DNA from: Sympetrum striolatum
Taxonomy: Eukaryota > Arthropoda > Insecta > Odonata > Libellulidae
Direction: 5' to 3'
Assembly: GCA_947579665.1 (NCBI GenBank)
Contig: OX388345.1
Coordinates: forward strand, 72,345,454-72,409,453
Length of the DNA stretch: 64,000 bases
The notes under the pieces were generated by a model. That model saw nothing but the letters and a program-made list of their open reading frames with translations. It searched no databases and was not told the origin of the DNA. Position 1 is the first letter of the stretch; every line of letters begins with the position of its first letter. Shown in pieces: positions 37,195-48,829 of the stretch. The translations under genes were made by a program, and so were the position numbers.

Positions 37195-37620
37195 GGAAAT
37201 ATGAGCGATTCCCGACCCAGAAAAAGCGTTTTTACTGCCGCTGTTGGCTGCGCAAGATTGCGACAGTACCTAGCAAAAAAGTAAGTGCGCAAACTGTACT
37301 TAGTGATTAACTCTTGAGGCACCGTAGATGTAAAAAGGTAACAATAACTACAATTATTGAAGCAATAACTATGTAAGTGTTTATTAATAATCAAAACCTT
37401 TTATAAGTTCGAGTTTAAGTAATTTGACACACTTAAAATCATTCAAAGGCATATATTAATCTATAATTCAACGCATAGGTAAAAGCGATAATTTTGCCTA
37501 CAGTATACTGAGTTATTTCGAATGATTCGACACAATGTACTGTTGGCAAGGAAAATGGCTGCATTGAAAACCCGTATTTTTGTAGCAAGAAGAGACCTGC
37601 ATAGCAATAATGCATTTTTG
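37195..37620 (+). repeat. Conserved-core dispersed repeat, copy A
   Basis: The core at 37201-37299 starts ATGAGCGATTCCCGACCCAG and ends AAGTGCGCAAACTGTAC. It aligns without gaps to 44461-44559 with about 10 differences in 99 positions. Beyond the core, similarity falls sharply but blocks stay in the same order, such as TTAATAATCAAAACCT, AATTTTGCC and TTTCGAATGATTC, up to about 37600. The core has no shared open frame. It contains matched words such as GGCAAGATTGCGAC-like segments that could pair, but I found no clear tRNA boxes. The family is unknown to me. It may be the conserved head of a SINE-like element or a duplicated regulatory element. Confidence 0.75.
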
Positions 37621-37629
37621 TAGCTTTGA

Positions 37630-39235
37630 GATCGTTGCGTTGCAAAAGTGAATGCTGCAGCGATTAGACAAATAGAATTGTAATAACGTTGCTACCTGAC
37701 TATCTACCTTTGCAACAAATGAATCAATAATAATAATAGAAGACAAACAAAGGGAAAATAAATAATTATAAACTTCTAGCCGAAGAGATAAAACAAATCT
37801 TGAACCAAAATTCTGTCAATATTATTAAAATATTAATTTCAGCGACGTGTGTAATGCCGAAGAGGAGCCTAGAAAAAATTGGAAGAGAAAACCATACCTA
37901 TGTTCAACAACCAAAAAACCACAATAATTAGAACTTGTTCTAAAGTAAGAAGTTTTTAAAATGATCAACAAAATATGAAAGAAGCAATAGATGATCCTAA
38001 TCCCTTTGATACTTGACATTTGGGATAGGTGAATATTTCCCAGACTCCATATAAAGAAACGTGAAAATAATAATAAAGACCCTGTAACAGGAAGTCTTAT
38101 GTCGATCAGAGTGGAGCTTGGGTTATCTCAATACCCCCCAGATGGAAATACTTTCTCAAAGATACATATGGAGAAAAAAGAAAATTCGTTTCGAAATTGG
38201 AAACGAATTATAAATTTTCACAATATGAAACGCCAGTCATATTTACGAATTATCCATACATTCCCTTTCATTCCTTTAGCTATGCAAATGCATTGTCCAG
38301 TGTTTGATGATAACGTGTCTACTACAGTTTTACCGCGTATTACAATACACATTTTATTCTGTCACTCATTTACACTGAATAAGTCGACCCGAGGCCTATG
38401 TATCCCGTAATATTCCGTCTAACAGAATTTCATTTTCAAAATGATTCCCTAAACAGGACTTAGAACCACCACTAATTCAATATTCATCACCCGATATAAA
38501 AAACAATCTAAACCCGGCGCACACTTTTCCATCAAATTGGACTGAAAACATCGGATGAATATCCTTTCTCCTTTTTTATTCAGAGGAGCGATTTTCGCCC
38601 AAAAAGCATCCGTCCCTTCGAGGAGCAAAAACAATAGAGCTTTCGGATCTTTTTTTCCGAGAATAATCTTCTTTGTCGGGGGAAAACAGAAATATTTGCT
38701 CGCCAAATTCGCTTTCACGACTCCCAAAATCGGAGATAAAAAAGTGAGGTCATTGTGCGACTGAGGGAGAGATTAGTCCGTTTAATAAACGTCATCGCAT
38801 TGTTTCCGAATTCGCCATTGCCTCGCTTTTTCGAGAGTTAACCGCGATTCTCGAAAGCTATTAATAACTCGTCGCCTGCCATGGGAGGAAAAAACAAATA
38901 GCGAAAATTGGTCGCAAATGCGGGGAAATATTAATTCCGTTTGCTGTTGAGGAGAAGTCAACGTAGATCAAAGATGGGAGACATGCTACTGATGAAACCA
39001 CTCGAGAGATTTCCAAGCGCTCAGTGCGGCCTTTAAATGAAATTAATAACTAAATTCTTTCCTAAATTTATTCATTTATTAGTTCTCTCTTTGTGTGTTT
39101 TTGTAGTTGGTTGGCAATGATCTTTATGTACCGATATTCTGTATTAGTATACTCAAGGCTTTAATGGAATTGTTACAGTGATTGACGTACATGCTAATTG
39201 TAGTGTTTGTAGATTAATATGTAGTATATGTAGTT
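37630..39235. other. Non-coding stretch, no gene recognised
   Basis: No gene is recognised. The block 38450-38970 is TA-poor and CpG-bearing, with overlapping frames on both strands (69 and 92 codons). The texture suggests a conserved non-coding element or compositional patch. A short perfect hairpin lies at 38183-38209. Confidence 0.5.
38183..38209. repeat. Perfect 10-bp-arm hairpin
   Basis: AATTCGTTTC (38183-38192) and GAAACGAATT (38200-38209) are exact reverse complements around a 7-base loop. This is a small inverted repeat of unknown meaning. Confidence 0.7.
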
Positions 39236-39240
39236 AGGTA

Positions 39241-39330
39241 TTAATGTATAGTTATGTTTTAATATTTAGTTATTTATTAATATGTAGTTATTCATTAATA
39301 TGTAGTTATCTATTAATATGCAGTTATGAA
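39241..39330 (+). repeat. Tandem array of five 18-bp units
   Basis: Five consecutive units, each exactly 18 bases, start TTAAT and contain (T/G/C)AGTTAT: 39241, 39259, 39277, 39295 and 39313. The two central units differ only near their ends (TTAATATGTAGTTATTCA, TTAATATGTAGTTATCTA). Degenerate partial units extend from about 39213 and to about 39350. This is a minisatellite. The constant period indicates slippage or unequal exchange. Confidence 0.9.
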
Positions 39331-39334
39331 TTTG

Positions 39335-40415
39335 TAAGTAGTTATTTGAATCGTAAATTATATTATTTCATGTAACTGTATGCGGAAATCTGTATCAAAG
39401 TCAAATCGCATTTCACTAAACCCTAAACATCATTTAAAATCTCTTAATATTAGAGATATTTCATACATTATAAATTGCAAAAACGTGAACATAGAGCAAA
39501 TTGTTTGTTGTTCTATACATGCATTATTGCGTATAATGATTTCTATAAAGACAACTCGTATGGTGGAATACTGAAAATAAACAAGGAAATAAATTTCTTA
39601 GTGAGATATATCGTATATGCGTGGAGGATAGATTATATGTGCGTATAAAGTAAAGTATGAAGAGGCGAAATAATTGATATTAAATCAATCATTAACATAA
39701 AAATAGACTTAGGAGAAAGTAGCTTCATTTTGTAGCTCCAGTTCATTCTCATACGCAACAGCTACATCCGCAGCATCAATAAATTTGCATCACAAAGTAA
39801 TCCGTGATTCTTGAAACCCTCACCGAGCCGGTCTTTCAGCATTGGCTAAAATATGACATCCTCGTCACACCCTTTCTGTAAGAATGTGGGTGCCAAACTT
39901 GGCTGAACTAGTTTCCCGCGCCTTACGCCTCGACGTGGGTTACGAGTTACCCTACTTTTCGGCGCAAACTTTTTAAGTGGGAGGTAAAACTCTCCGTCCG
40001 AAAATTACTTTTCGGGAAAGACGGGCGTTTTCATCGGTGAGATACGACCTATTTATCTTTCAAAAAGCAACTTTTCTCGAGGATTTCTAAATCCTCGGAA
40101 GATTACAGCCTAAGTACCGTTGGCTGCCGGATGAGATTAGGAGAGCAAATACAAACGAACTGACGCGCATCCTCATCGGTAATTAGATGCTTTCCACTCC
40201 TTCCCTTGTGGCACCTTAACTACTTATCTGTGCTAATTTAATGAATGCATGATCAATCTTTTATTTTAGGCTCTTTCCCGACACTATCATATTTCTTATT
40301 TTCCCCTTTGATCTATCGCTTTTGAGTTTTAGTTGCTACTATCAGTGAGTTTCGAAGGTTTATCACGGTTTCCTTACCGTAGTCGTTCTCCTGCAGTTGT
40401 TGTTTGTAAGTTGTT
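39335..40415. other. Non-coding stretch, no gene recognised
   Basis: No gene is recognised. The block 39800-40160 is less AT-rich, with several CpG sites, but no assignable feature. Confidence 0.5.
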
Positions 40416-40419
40416 ACTT

Positions 40420-40600
40420 TTATCCTAAGTGCTATCTTAGGTTTTAATTGTAAACCCACAAAATATTTCTCTTTTTTTGCTCTTATCTTCTCTTATCCCA
40501 AAAATCTCTTAAATGAAATATTTAATTAAATAGGATTATCTTTAAGATGAGACTTGCCTTAACTTCCTCTTTAAATAAAGCCCTTAGTATTATTATTATC
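40420..40600 (+). mobile_element. Probable LINE 3' end with ATT tail
   Basis: A T-rich stretch ends in GATGAGACTTGCC, then AATAAAGCCC about 25 bases later, then TTAGTATTATTATTATC. The order (GAGAC..., AATAAAG, ATT-type tail) is the same as at 56615-56691. The match is short, and the upstream boundary is not defined. Confidence 0.35.
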
Positions 40601-40604
40601 TTAA

Positions 40605-41640
40605 AGTTGCTGTATCGCTCGTCCGTAGCGTCCTATTTAAATCATGTTTTAATTTCAACTTTTAAGACCCTAGATATAATAGCGGAGATACACGCATTTC
40701 TTATTTTCCAAGTAAAAAAATTTGAAAAATACGTTTTCTTTTTAGAATTTAGAATAAAATAGCACAAATCTCTTCGGCCGATTTATTCGCTCATTTTTAA
40801 ACGAATCTGAAAAAGTAAAGAGACGCTGGTTATTTTCAAATCTTATTCCAGAGAGTACTATGAAAATTTAAGAGGTCACAGATCAATTTTAGGAGCTATC
40901 TTACGAGTAAGTTACAACTATAGGACATCCTACCGATGTAGGACACGGCGCAACCTCAATGTAGTCATAAGAGTAAGGGAAGGGACTTAAAGGGGAAGTC
41001 TAATATAATGCAGGAACCTATTCTTTCACATCTTCCAAATAGTTTCTACTTCTAAAAATCCCCACTTCGTATACACTGACGAGTGACCGTCAAAATCGGA
41101 AAAAATCTCGGAATGAAACAGTAGTCATAAGAAACGAGATGAGTCTTGGAATCCTCATCAGCGTATGTCTATTTAAACTTTACCCGTAGATCTTTAAGTG
41201 GCGTCGTGAATGAGTGATGGTCGGAAGATCCATCTGGAGATATCTTGATGCATCTCCGGAAACGAAAGGATTTTATTGATTCCGATCGACATGTATCGCT
41301 TCCCTTTATGAATGGAGAGGTTATCGTCAGTGAGATCTATTATTAGGGGCGTTGAGTGACGTCGTGGCTAAGGGAAAAAGGAACGAAGGCTGGCGCTTGT
41401 TAGTGCAGAACAAACACCGGCTTCACTCGCGCCGTGATTCGATTTTCATGCAAGAATAGCCTAATTGAAATCGAGCTGCGACGGAGCGTTCGTGGTTTAG
41501 CACCTGTGCACAGAATATTGCCGTTATAAAGTGCACTCCTAAAGCATAAACCGTGCATAAGTGTTATGAAAAATGGCATTTTATTATCATCGTATTATTC
41601 AATGTGATATCTTCAACGAGTGGTTCCGATAACATGAAAG
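40605..41640. other. Non-coding stretch, no gene recognised
   Basis: No gene is recognised. The block 41340-41510 is CpG-bearing with TTCATGCAA and CTAATTGAAA words, the texture of a conserved non-coding element. Confidence 0.45.
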
Positions 41641-41646
41641 TATGTA

Positions 41647-41723
41647 CACTCCTGGCCAAAATTAACGCAGCACCTCCCTAGCGATCCTTACGGCCGGTGC
41701 TGCGTTAATTTTGGCCAGGAATG
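41647..41723. mobile_element. Miniature Tc1/mariner-like foldback (77 bp)
   Basis: The arms 41643-41673 and 41697-41727 are reverse complements at 30 of 31 positions. Each contains CTGGCCAAAATTAACGCAGC, and TGGCCAAAATTA is a familiar terminal word of Tc1-like transposons. A TA dinucleotide precedes the left end (41645-41646) and follows the right end (41724-41725), as expected for TA target duplication. Only 23 bases separate the arms, so the element is essentially two fused termini without coding capacity. Near-perfect arms indicate a recent insertion or strong pairing constraint. Confidence 0.8.
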
Positions 41724-41734
41724 TACATCAACAT

Positions 41735-44060
41735 CCATACCTGGAGAGCGTCTAGCTATCTATGTTAGCCCGCGAGATATTATGGCTATATAAGCATTCA
41801 TATTTTAGTGTTTCAGCAACTCGAAGATAAAAATGGTCGATAATTTGAGATAATCTCGGCCTTCGATAGCAGGAATTTGTTGCTCCACTGAGTACTAGTT
41901 TTTAAGAAATATATATTTAAGTGATATAAATTATAATATTGAAAGAATTTATCGTAATACACTATTGGTTCACTGTAACACCACGAAAAGGAAGCCATTA
42001 TAGATATAATGCGCTTTATATAAAATTATTTATTTATTTATGTTAATTACAATTCCCTATCATTCGCCGACGAAGTTTTCCATGTAATTGATTCTCCCAC
42101 TTATTTTTTACGTTTAATTTCGCATCAGCTGAAGTTATAGTTTGTTAGCAGTAAGTCTACCTTTAGAATATTTCTCTGAATTCTTTTAATGGCATACAAT
42201 TTTTAAAATTTTTTCTCCGATGAGATACATTTCGGACATGAGTCAAAAGTTTCTTCAAATTAAATTTATAAGAATCATTACGTTTTGAAATTGTGATAAG
42301 CTGAAAGTATGCCCTCTTTAATTACTGATTCAACAGCGTCTTAAAAATCGATTAACTTAAAAGTCAAAATTTCAGAAAGAGCTGCTCTTTGACTAAGGGA
42401 TGTAACTGTGCTCTCCCTTTATATTTTATTTCCAGTATTAAAAACGTCACTCATGAAATATTTCGTAAAAAGAACCGAATTTTAAAATAATATAACAGGC
42501 GATTTTAAAACGCCCAAATTTTGGATGAATATTCCATAATCAACATTCAAGTAAGTGATAATAAATAATTAAGAGATGAAAATTGAACAAAAATTGACCA
42601 GTACAAAGATGAGAATCAACAGTTTTAATGACAGATAAAGATTTGAGAAAAGGTGTGCTTCAAAAACTCATCCACAAAAAACTCTGAGAAAAATTCTTCT
42701 CTAAGCATTGTACGAGGAAAGAGGGAAGAATGATGGATCGGAGGCATAAATTGTTTTGAAATATCGCTGAGTGACGTTACATCACAAAGCAAAATTTTTC
42801 CTTTATCAAAAGCGGGTGTATGATGTAAAGGAAGCATATGACAGATGAACGAAAATTCTAGATTTTAGAATTTGACGTCGGATGTTATTCACATTCAAAG
42901 CATTTATACATGCTTTGATTGAGATTGACCCCATGTATGTACGTACAATCGCTCGGGGAACTCTAAATAAAGGACGCTCAATTTTGAGGGACAGCAAACC
43001 TTTGATTCGACTTTGCGTAAGTGAGTGTTCTATTTAGCAACAACCAGGGGAAAACAAACACACGAAATGTACGACTCCGTGGAAGCGACCCGTAAACTCT
43101 ATTAAAACTGCGTGTGGTGCGAATTTAGGTCAGGATCTCCTAGTTTACCGGCTTTCAAGGTTTGCGAATCCTTCGCCGCATCCGTCTTTGGTAACACAAC
43201 ATGCCCTAATAACTCGAGAAGTTGGGACTCTAAATATACCAAGGGGTTTCAATGGGGATGAAAATTTTCAAGACCATCTCCGATCCATTTAAATGCGGTT
43301 GCTGTTAGTACACCCCATCCAGCAGAGGCCACCAAAACTTCTACGACCCAAATTGGGCTTGAAATCTATTTTCAGACACCTGGTCTTCGAGAATTACGGC
43401 TGTGTTAGGGGATTCCGAACGTTCAAAGACTTAAAACTTCGGCAACGAATGAATTTTCCCGATTACCCCTGAACACACTTTCCTGATTACACTGAACTTT
43501 CAGTAATGATGAAAATTGCAATGATTATGTAAAGTAGCACTAGGTAAAGGGCAGAGGCGAAATAAGTAAAAGAGGAAACAAATGTTCGCAAGTCTAGCAG
43601 GCAATTCTCAAGCAACTGTTACGTTACTGAAAAAATCATCTTTCTCCTTATTGATCTAATGAGCTCTATCGCAATATATTCAAAACAAAAATTTTGTCTA
43701 TCTATAAATGAAGGTGCAGTACATATGGGCGAATCTATATACTCCCATATACCTACCAAAGGAGAATTGAAGAAAATGTTTCCTTTACATTCTACTTCAA
43801 GTAGCAGTAGACTCAAAAACTTGATTGTTTTCTACAAAGCAATACATATTTCATTTACTGTGGTAAATGCGGTACATGCAGTGGTCGCATGAAATTCTCT
43901 TCCCTGCCAGTTTTTAGTTAACGAGTAGATAGAAGTTTTGCAAAATTGGAAGAAAATCATTTTTATTGAGATCGGTTAAAGCTTCATGTCATAAGTAAGG
44001 AAATGGGAGGAAGGTAATTGCCACCACTGAATCCAGTGAATTTAGTGAACTTTAGACGGT
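41735..44060. other. Non-coding stretch, no gene recognised
   Basis: AT-rich, with no gene recognised. The region 43080-43480 is less AT-rich but was not assigned. Overlapping frames on opposite strands at 43619-43892 (65 and 77 codons) show no family resemblance. Confidence 0.5.
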
Positions 44061-44063
44061 ATT

Positions 44064-44136
44064 AATTCCTGCAGACATATCTTGATGGATGGAACATTTT
44101 ACATTCGTCTTTTGGAAGAAGTTATAGGGAAAATGT
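44064..44136 (+). repeat. Dispersed motif family, copy 3 of 3 (eroded)
   Basis: ATTCCTGC, ATAT, TTGATGGATGGAACATTTT and GTCTTTTGGAAGAAGTTATAG follow in the same order as the copy at 47960-48045. It is the most diverged of the three copies. Confidence 0.4.
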
Positions 44137-44424
44137 TAAAGGAATAGAAGAACAATGTTAGGGATACAGGGAGATCTAAGGGAAGTCAAAGAAAAGAACT
44201 GTTCAGTTTATTTCTAACTTTGTTGAGGAAGAGAAGGCAAAGCTTTCTCTCATTTTTTTCTATCTCACTTCTCATCTTGCTTGTTAAAAACCACTCATTC
44301 CCCCCCCTGGCCGTTTTCGAACGAATGGAAGGAGGGTTCAGTCAGCCTGTGAGGTTTATGGCTGAGCATAATAGGAAATTGTTACAATACAAAAATTTAG
44401 CACGTAACAAAATCTATACAGGTT

Positions 44425-45006
44425 AATAGAGAAATAACATTTGATCACAAAATAGGAAATATGAGCGATTCCCGACCCAGAAAAAGAGGTATTACTGCCG
44501 CTGTCGGCTAGGCAAGATTGCGACAATTCCGAGCAATAAAGTAAGTGCGCAAACTGTACACATGAATTAGCTACTGAAGTACCTTTAACGTAAAAAAGTA
44601 ATGATCGGTATCTTTCTCTATTGGATGTTCAGTAATAATCAAAAACCTATTTATGAACAAGTTTGAATAATTTTCCACAAGTGAAGTTAAATAAAAACGT
44701 ATAGTATGATTCACGATATGGGTAAATATCATCATAGCCATAGTAATTTTGCCAGTTATTTTTCGAGTGATTCAATATTAAATGTATTATTTGTATGGGA
44801 AATGACTGAATTGAAATACTGTATTGTTGCAGATAAGAAACAGCCGTATATTTACAAATTTCTCATAAAAATAAATGAAGATAAAAAAACAAACTTCTTT
44901 CCGAATTGCAAACATTGTCATAAAATTAGAGGTTTCAGGTTGATAGAGAAAGTGGTTAATTACAGATTGATAGAGAAAGAACCTTTGATCACAAAACAAG
45001 AAATAT
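44425..45006 (+). repeat. Conserved-core dispersed repeat, copy B, with bracketing direct repeats
   Basis: The core at 44461-44559 is the partner of 37201-37299 (about 90% identical, gap-free), and weaker similarity runs to about 44850. Around it, 44425-44464 and 44967-45006 are direct repeats of about 40 bases differing at roughly 6 positions, sharing TTTGATCACAAAA and GAAATAT. They are about 542 bases apart and the first overlaps the core's start by a few bases. Just before the second, TTGATAGAGAAAG is itself repeated (44940 and 44968). This could be a 542-base tandem unit with a partial second copy, or an insertion bounded by repeats. Copy A shows no such brackets. Confidence 0.65.
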
Positions 45007-45009
45007 TTT

Positions 45010-46955
45010 CGAATGCTATAACTTTGGGAAACTTGGGTCAGTGATAAGAGAGCGACAGTGAAAAAAAAAACATCAACCTAAATTCGTCGGAGTTTCAAAC
45101 ACGGGAGAAGTAGGGGAGATGGACCCAATAATGCGTTTGACGACCACATTTAGAGTGGATTGCTATTCACAGTGGCAGGCGTACGCTTCTAGGATAAATC
45201 GCGCCCTAATGTGTTAAAGTTCTCCAAAAGCTCCTTGCGAAAGAACCTCGTTCCGGGGCACCACTCCGCGTCAAACCAGTGAAAACAGACGAAAATAAAC
45301 AAATCGCGAGTGGGGGAACCGATCGAACTCTGGTCCAAAGCGTAAAACCCAGCAACCGCGATGAATGGGGGAGAAAGGGAAGAGAAATGCTTTCTCGCGG
45401 TCTATATTTGCGAATAAAATATCGCGGTGGCCTAGAATGGGACGAGCAACTTTGGATGCGACTGCCAAATAGAAGTTTAAAAACTAGTTGAGAAGGAAAA
45501 TATCTCGTGGAAACTTTTAAAGCGCTAAGAGTCTACAACTTCAGCGTCACAATATCTATGGGGATTCTAACTTACCAACAAAATCTAAATTAGGGCAATG
45601 CATCCATACCATCATCATTCAAAATTTCGTTGTTTTACGATCTGAAAGTTGCATTTATTTATCGTTTGAACACTGAGATTGATAGCACAGTGCCTTTGAA
45701 TTTAGGACAAAACTGTTCCAAGTTGCTCGTTAATTAAAATAAACGATACATCCTGTTTAAAATCTACGTTAATCTTGGCTAAAATAATTGGTTACTCTAT
45801 AATAGAGCCATCTGAAGTGCGACAATACTGATGAATATCTCACCAGATAAGTTGACTCATATTGTTTTTGTACAGTTGCATAAGTTGTTCCGGCATTTCC
45901 TCATTAAAAGCTCGTAAACATCTGAGTTTTCGATTGTCATAATGGCAGGAGTTAATCAATTGCCGGACATTCAATCATTGACGCTCAGTTAAACGCAACG
46001 CCATAAGGCTGTTCCTTAACCTTTTCATTGTCATCAGCCGGTTCTCTTCAATCATATTGCTATAACATAATTCTAAACCTATCCCAAACTAAGCTAATTT
46101 ACCCTGAAGTTTAATTCCCTCTCTAACTATGAAATTTCCATCCAGATAAAGGAAGTGTATGGACCAAAGCTGGGAAACATTTAGCCTTGAATACGCGGCT
46201 TTACTGGGCACTCAACGCTGCTTTTTATTCACTTCCTTAAACAATTTGCTGTATTTAAATGATCTTCCAGCCCAATCATGCTAAAAGTGAAAATAAAATG
46301 GAAGATATTCTCTTTTAGTTCACTGGAAGCAGGAATTCGTTGTATCACTTACAATTACAATGTTAATCTATCAGAATGTGGACTCCGGAGTGTCCTAAAT
46401 GTTTCAAATGCACTCTTTACGAATTCTAACAGCGGACCCCGGATAAGTGCTTCTCCAACACTGGTATGGAAGTTTTTCCTTTTACCGAAAATTACCCGGA
46501 TTTAAATCACATTTAAAAAGACTCTGAGAAACTTGGAAAAGCTTTTCGGAACTCAAAAAACTCTGCTGTTTTTTAGATTTTTAACTCAAACATTAAAATT
46601 TTAACAAAACAAACGGTTCACTTCCTTTTCGAGTTAAACTTCGTATACCGATGAATGTGACACGAGCTTAAGTGAGACTCGCTCCGAAGAATAAAACAGT
46701 ATCATAGGCTTAACGTAAACATGTAAAAGGGTTCGTTGCAATTCCAACTACAACGGAGGAATAAATATTCTGAATCCCTAACAACGAAAATGAGAAATAC
46801 ACACATTTTGCCGGTTACATACTGCATATTTCGTCCTCTAATTTCCAACGTTCTCGCACTACAACTGTACATCGTAGATATAAATACGCGAATAACATTT
46901 ATACATAAGTGTTTAGATAATTGAACTTTAATATTCACTGCACCTAGTGTTCTAT
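45010..46955. other. Non-coding stretch, no gene recognised
   Basis: No gene is recognised. The block 45230-45490 is CpG-bearing and open in two frames on opposite strands (65 and 70 codons), again a compositional patch. The words CTTCTAGGATAAATCGCG at 45187-45204 have a diverged counterpart near 59530-59553. Confidence 0.5.
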
Positions 46956-46959
46956 TTTT

Positions 46960-47140
46960 ACCAAATTTATATGCATTAATATGTATTTTTGCTGTATTAT
47001 CATTATTGCAAGGCTATGTATTATTTTCTGTATCTTTTGTTTGGTATTTTGTTTCTGAGTAATCTTTTTAATTTGCATTTCCTTTACCCTGATCGATGAG
47101 AATTTCCTAGAAAAATTAAAAATTATTATTATTATTCAAT
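46960..47140 (+). mobile_element. Possible LINE 3' end with ATT tail
   Basis: A T-rich stretch is followed by CCTGATCGATGAGAATTTCC and then AAAAATTAAAAATTATTATTATT. Strand asymmetry and the terminal (ATT)n run at 47122-47136 resemble the other LINE tails in the window. There is no AATAAAG and no coding, so the call is tentative. Confidence 0.25.
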
Positions 47141-47144
47141 GCCA

Positions 47145-47445
47145 TTTATTTTGTTTCTAGGTAACTTTCCCCTCACTATATGTCATCTAAAATATTTTAT
47201 CTTTGTCTTCCCGTCTTTCTCTGATAATTCTTCCTTAAATCGCTTTCTTTGGTAGTCCCTAGAAGTTAAAGCAGCAGTAGTAGTTCTTACAAAGGTGCAT
47301 CAACAACTGAGATCATTTTCCTCTTTTTCTGAAGTTAAAGCTACAGAGTTAAAGACCAAATGAAAATCCCTCCACGATGGAGACAGGCATCTATTCCCAC
47401 ACTTGGCAAGCACTTCTATCAGATACAACTCATATTAAATGCATC
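47145..47445. other. Non-coding stretch, no gene recognised
   Basis: Pyrimidine-rich on the plus strand, with nothing assignable. Confidence 0.4.
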
Positions 47446-47449
47446 GCCC

Positions 47450-47900
47450 AATCAACTGCACCCACACATCGGCCTTCCAGGAATCCCACACTCTCCCTCG
47501 AAGGCTAAATGATTCTCGTTACGGAGAAAATCCGAAAGCTTCGGAAGGAGTGGACGAGACCGCTCTCCACCCTTACCTCTCATGAGCACCTCCCGCAGAC
47601 GTGCATAAAATGCTCCCGATCGCCAATGCCACGCCGACCAGATGTCTTTGACCCCCACGCGCTACCCACATCCGAGTCGCCACCCACACCCCAGTCTCCC
47701 CTCAGACGTACGCTCTCGGAAACCATTTCTTTTCTTAGACCGCTGAGGAAAGGGGGGAATCGAGGGGAAGATGTTAGAGGAAGTGAAGATACAATGGATA
47801 AGGTACGAGGCACGCTCCCACCGCGGAAACTTCATCTTTGTTTTCGGAGCCGCGTCCGGTAATAAGAAGGCTCTTTTCATTGCCCATCGGGCTTACCGAT
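47450..47900. other. CpG-bearing GC island with open frames on both strands
   Basis: This block is GC-rich for the window. Four frames of 68 to 117 codons are open, one on the plus strand and three on the minus strand, covering the same bases. None has a recognisable domain. It resembles the 14.03-14.72 kb island. A promoter or conserved regulatory element is possible. No motif cluster as distinct as that at 30.8 kb was seen. Confidence 0.3.
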
Positions 47901-47959
47901 CGCCCGCGAATTTTTGAAGCTCGTGAAATATGAAGCGAGTTTTTCGGCGTGCGAGTAGA

Positions 47960-48045
47960 GAATTCCTGCTACCATATATTGATGAATGGAATAATTTTTC
48001 AATTGTCTTTCGGTACAGGATAGAGAAAGATGTATCTTTCATGTA
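47960..48045 (+). repeat. Dispersed motif family, copy 2 of 3
   Basis: ATTCCTGCTACCATATATTG continues as ATGAATGGAATAATTTTTC, AATTGTCTTTCGG, ATAGAGAAAGATG and CTTTCATG. Alignment with 11860-11945 keeps block order and spacing within a few bases. The repeat may extend further right, but the copies diverge there. Confidence 0.5.
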
Positions 48046-48049
48046 CATG

Positions 48050-48795
48050 GTCTTGTTCATGGCTGTGATTAAATGAAAGCTACTTAGATATAAGTGATAT
48101 TGAATAATGGTACTGATAAATGTTTCACCTTTATACTTATGGAATGTTAAGAAAAGTGATATTCGTAATGACATTGTGATTCAGTAAAATGGAAACGTTC
48201 TACTTATATGTGTCTAGTTCAGTGAGAAAAGCAAGGGCAAACTACCTCACTCCTAATCTTGCCTAATAAGTATCATTCTACTGGTTAGTTCATGTTAGAA
48301 TGGGTACAGTTCCAACCGGCCTACGTGGGCCTACTTTCCTGACAGAGAACATAGAGTCATTCTTCCCAATGTTATTTGAATTATTTTGAAAACTTTGGTC
48401 AAAATTTTCCATATATATTTTATAATCTAATACATAACTTTAATTTTATATAATATCGTCACCTTCAAAATACATAGGTAATAGATGTTGATAAGAGGAG
48501 TGCATATTTAATATTGGTAAATCATTTCGGTACTTGCTTACCAACTCGTATCAGCTACGTCTAATCAGTAAGAGGAACGCTGGTGTCAAACACGCGGCCA
48601 TTTAAACATTATAAATAAATCAGTAATAAATAGTTAAGTAAATCTCCTGACAAACACCGATAAGGGTTGCAGGTATTTATGGAGATAACAATGATACTAT
48701 TTTTTACGCCTTGAAGGGCCCCACAGGATAGCAGGGTAATTAACGCACAAAAAGCTTACCCCTTCCTGAGGGTCTCACACAATTTTCTATCCCAA
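48050..48795. other. Non-coding stretch with a possible hAT end
   Basis: No gene is recognised. The string CTGGTGTCAAACACGCGGCC at 48580-48599 resembles the outer sequence of some hAT elements (GGTGTCAAAC...CGGCC). No CAG start, partner terminus or target duplication was found, so it is only noted. Confidence 0.3.
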
Positions 48796-48829
48796 TATTT
48801 GATGAGTAAAGATGAAAAAAGCCAATTTC

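Noticed and set aside
48580..48599. hAT element end
   Set aside because: Only about 20 bases resemble a hAT terminus. There is no CAG start, partner end or target duplication.
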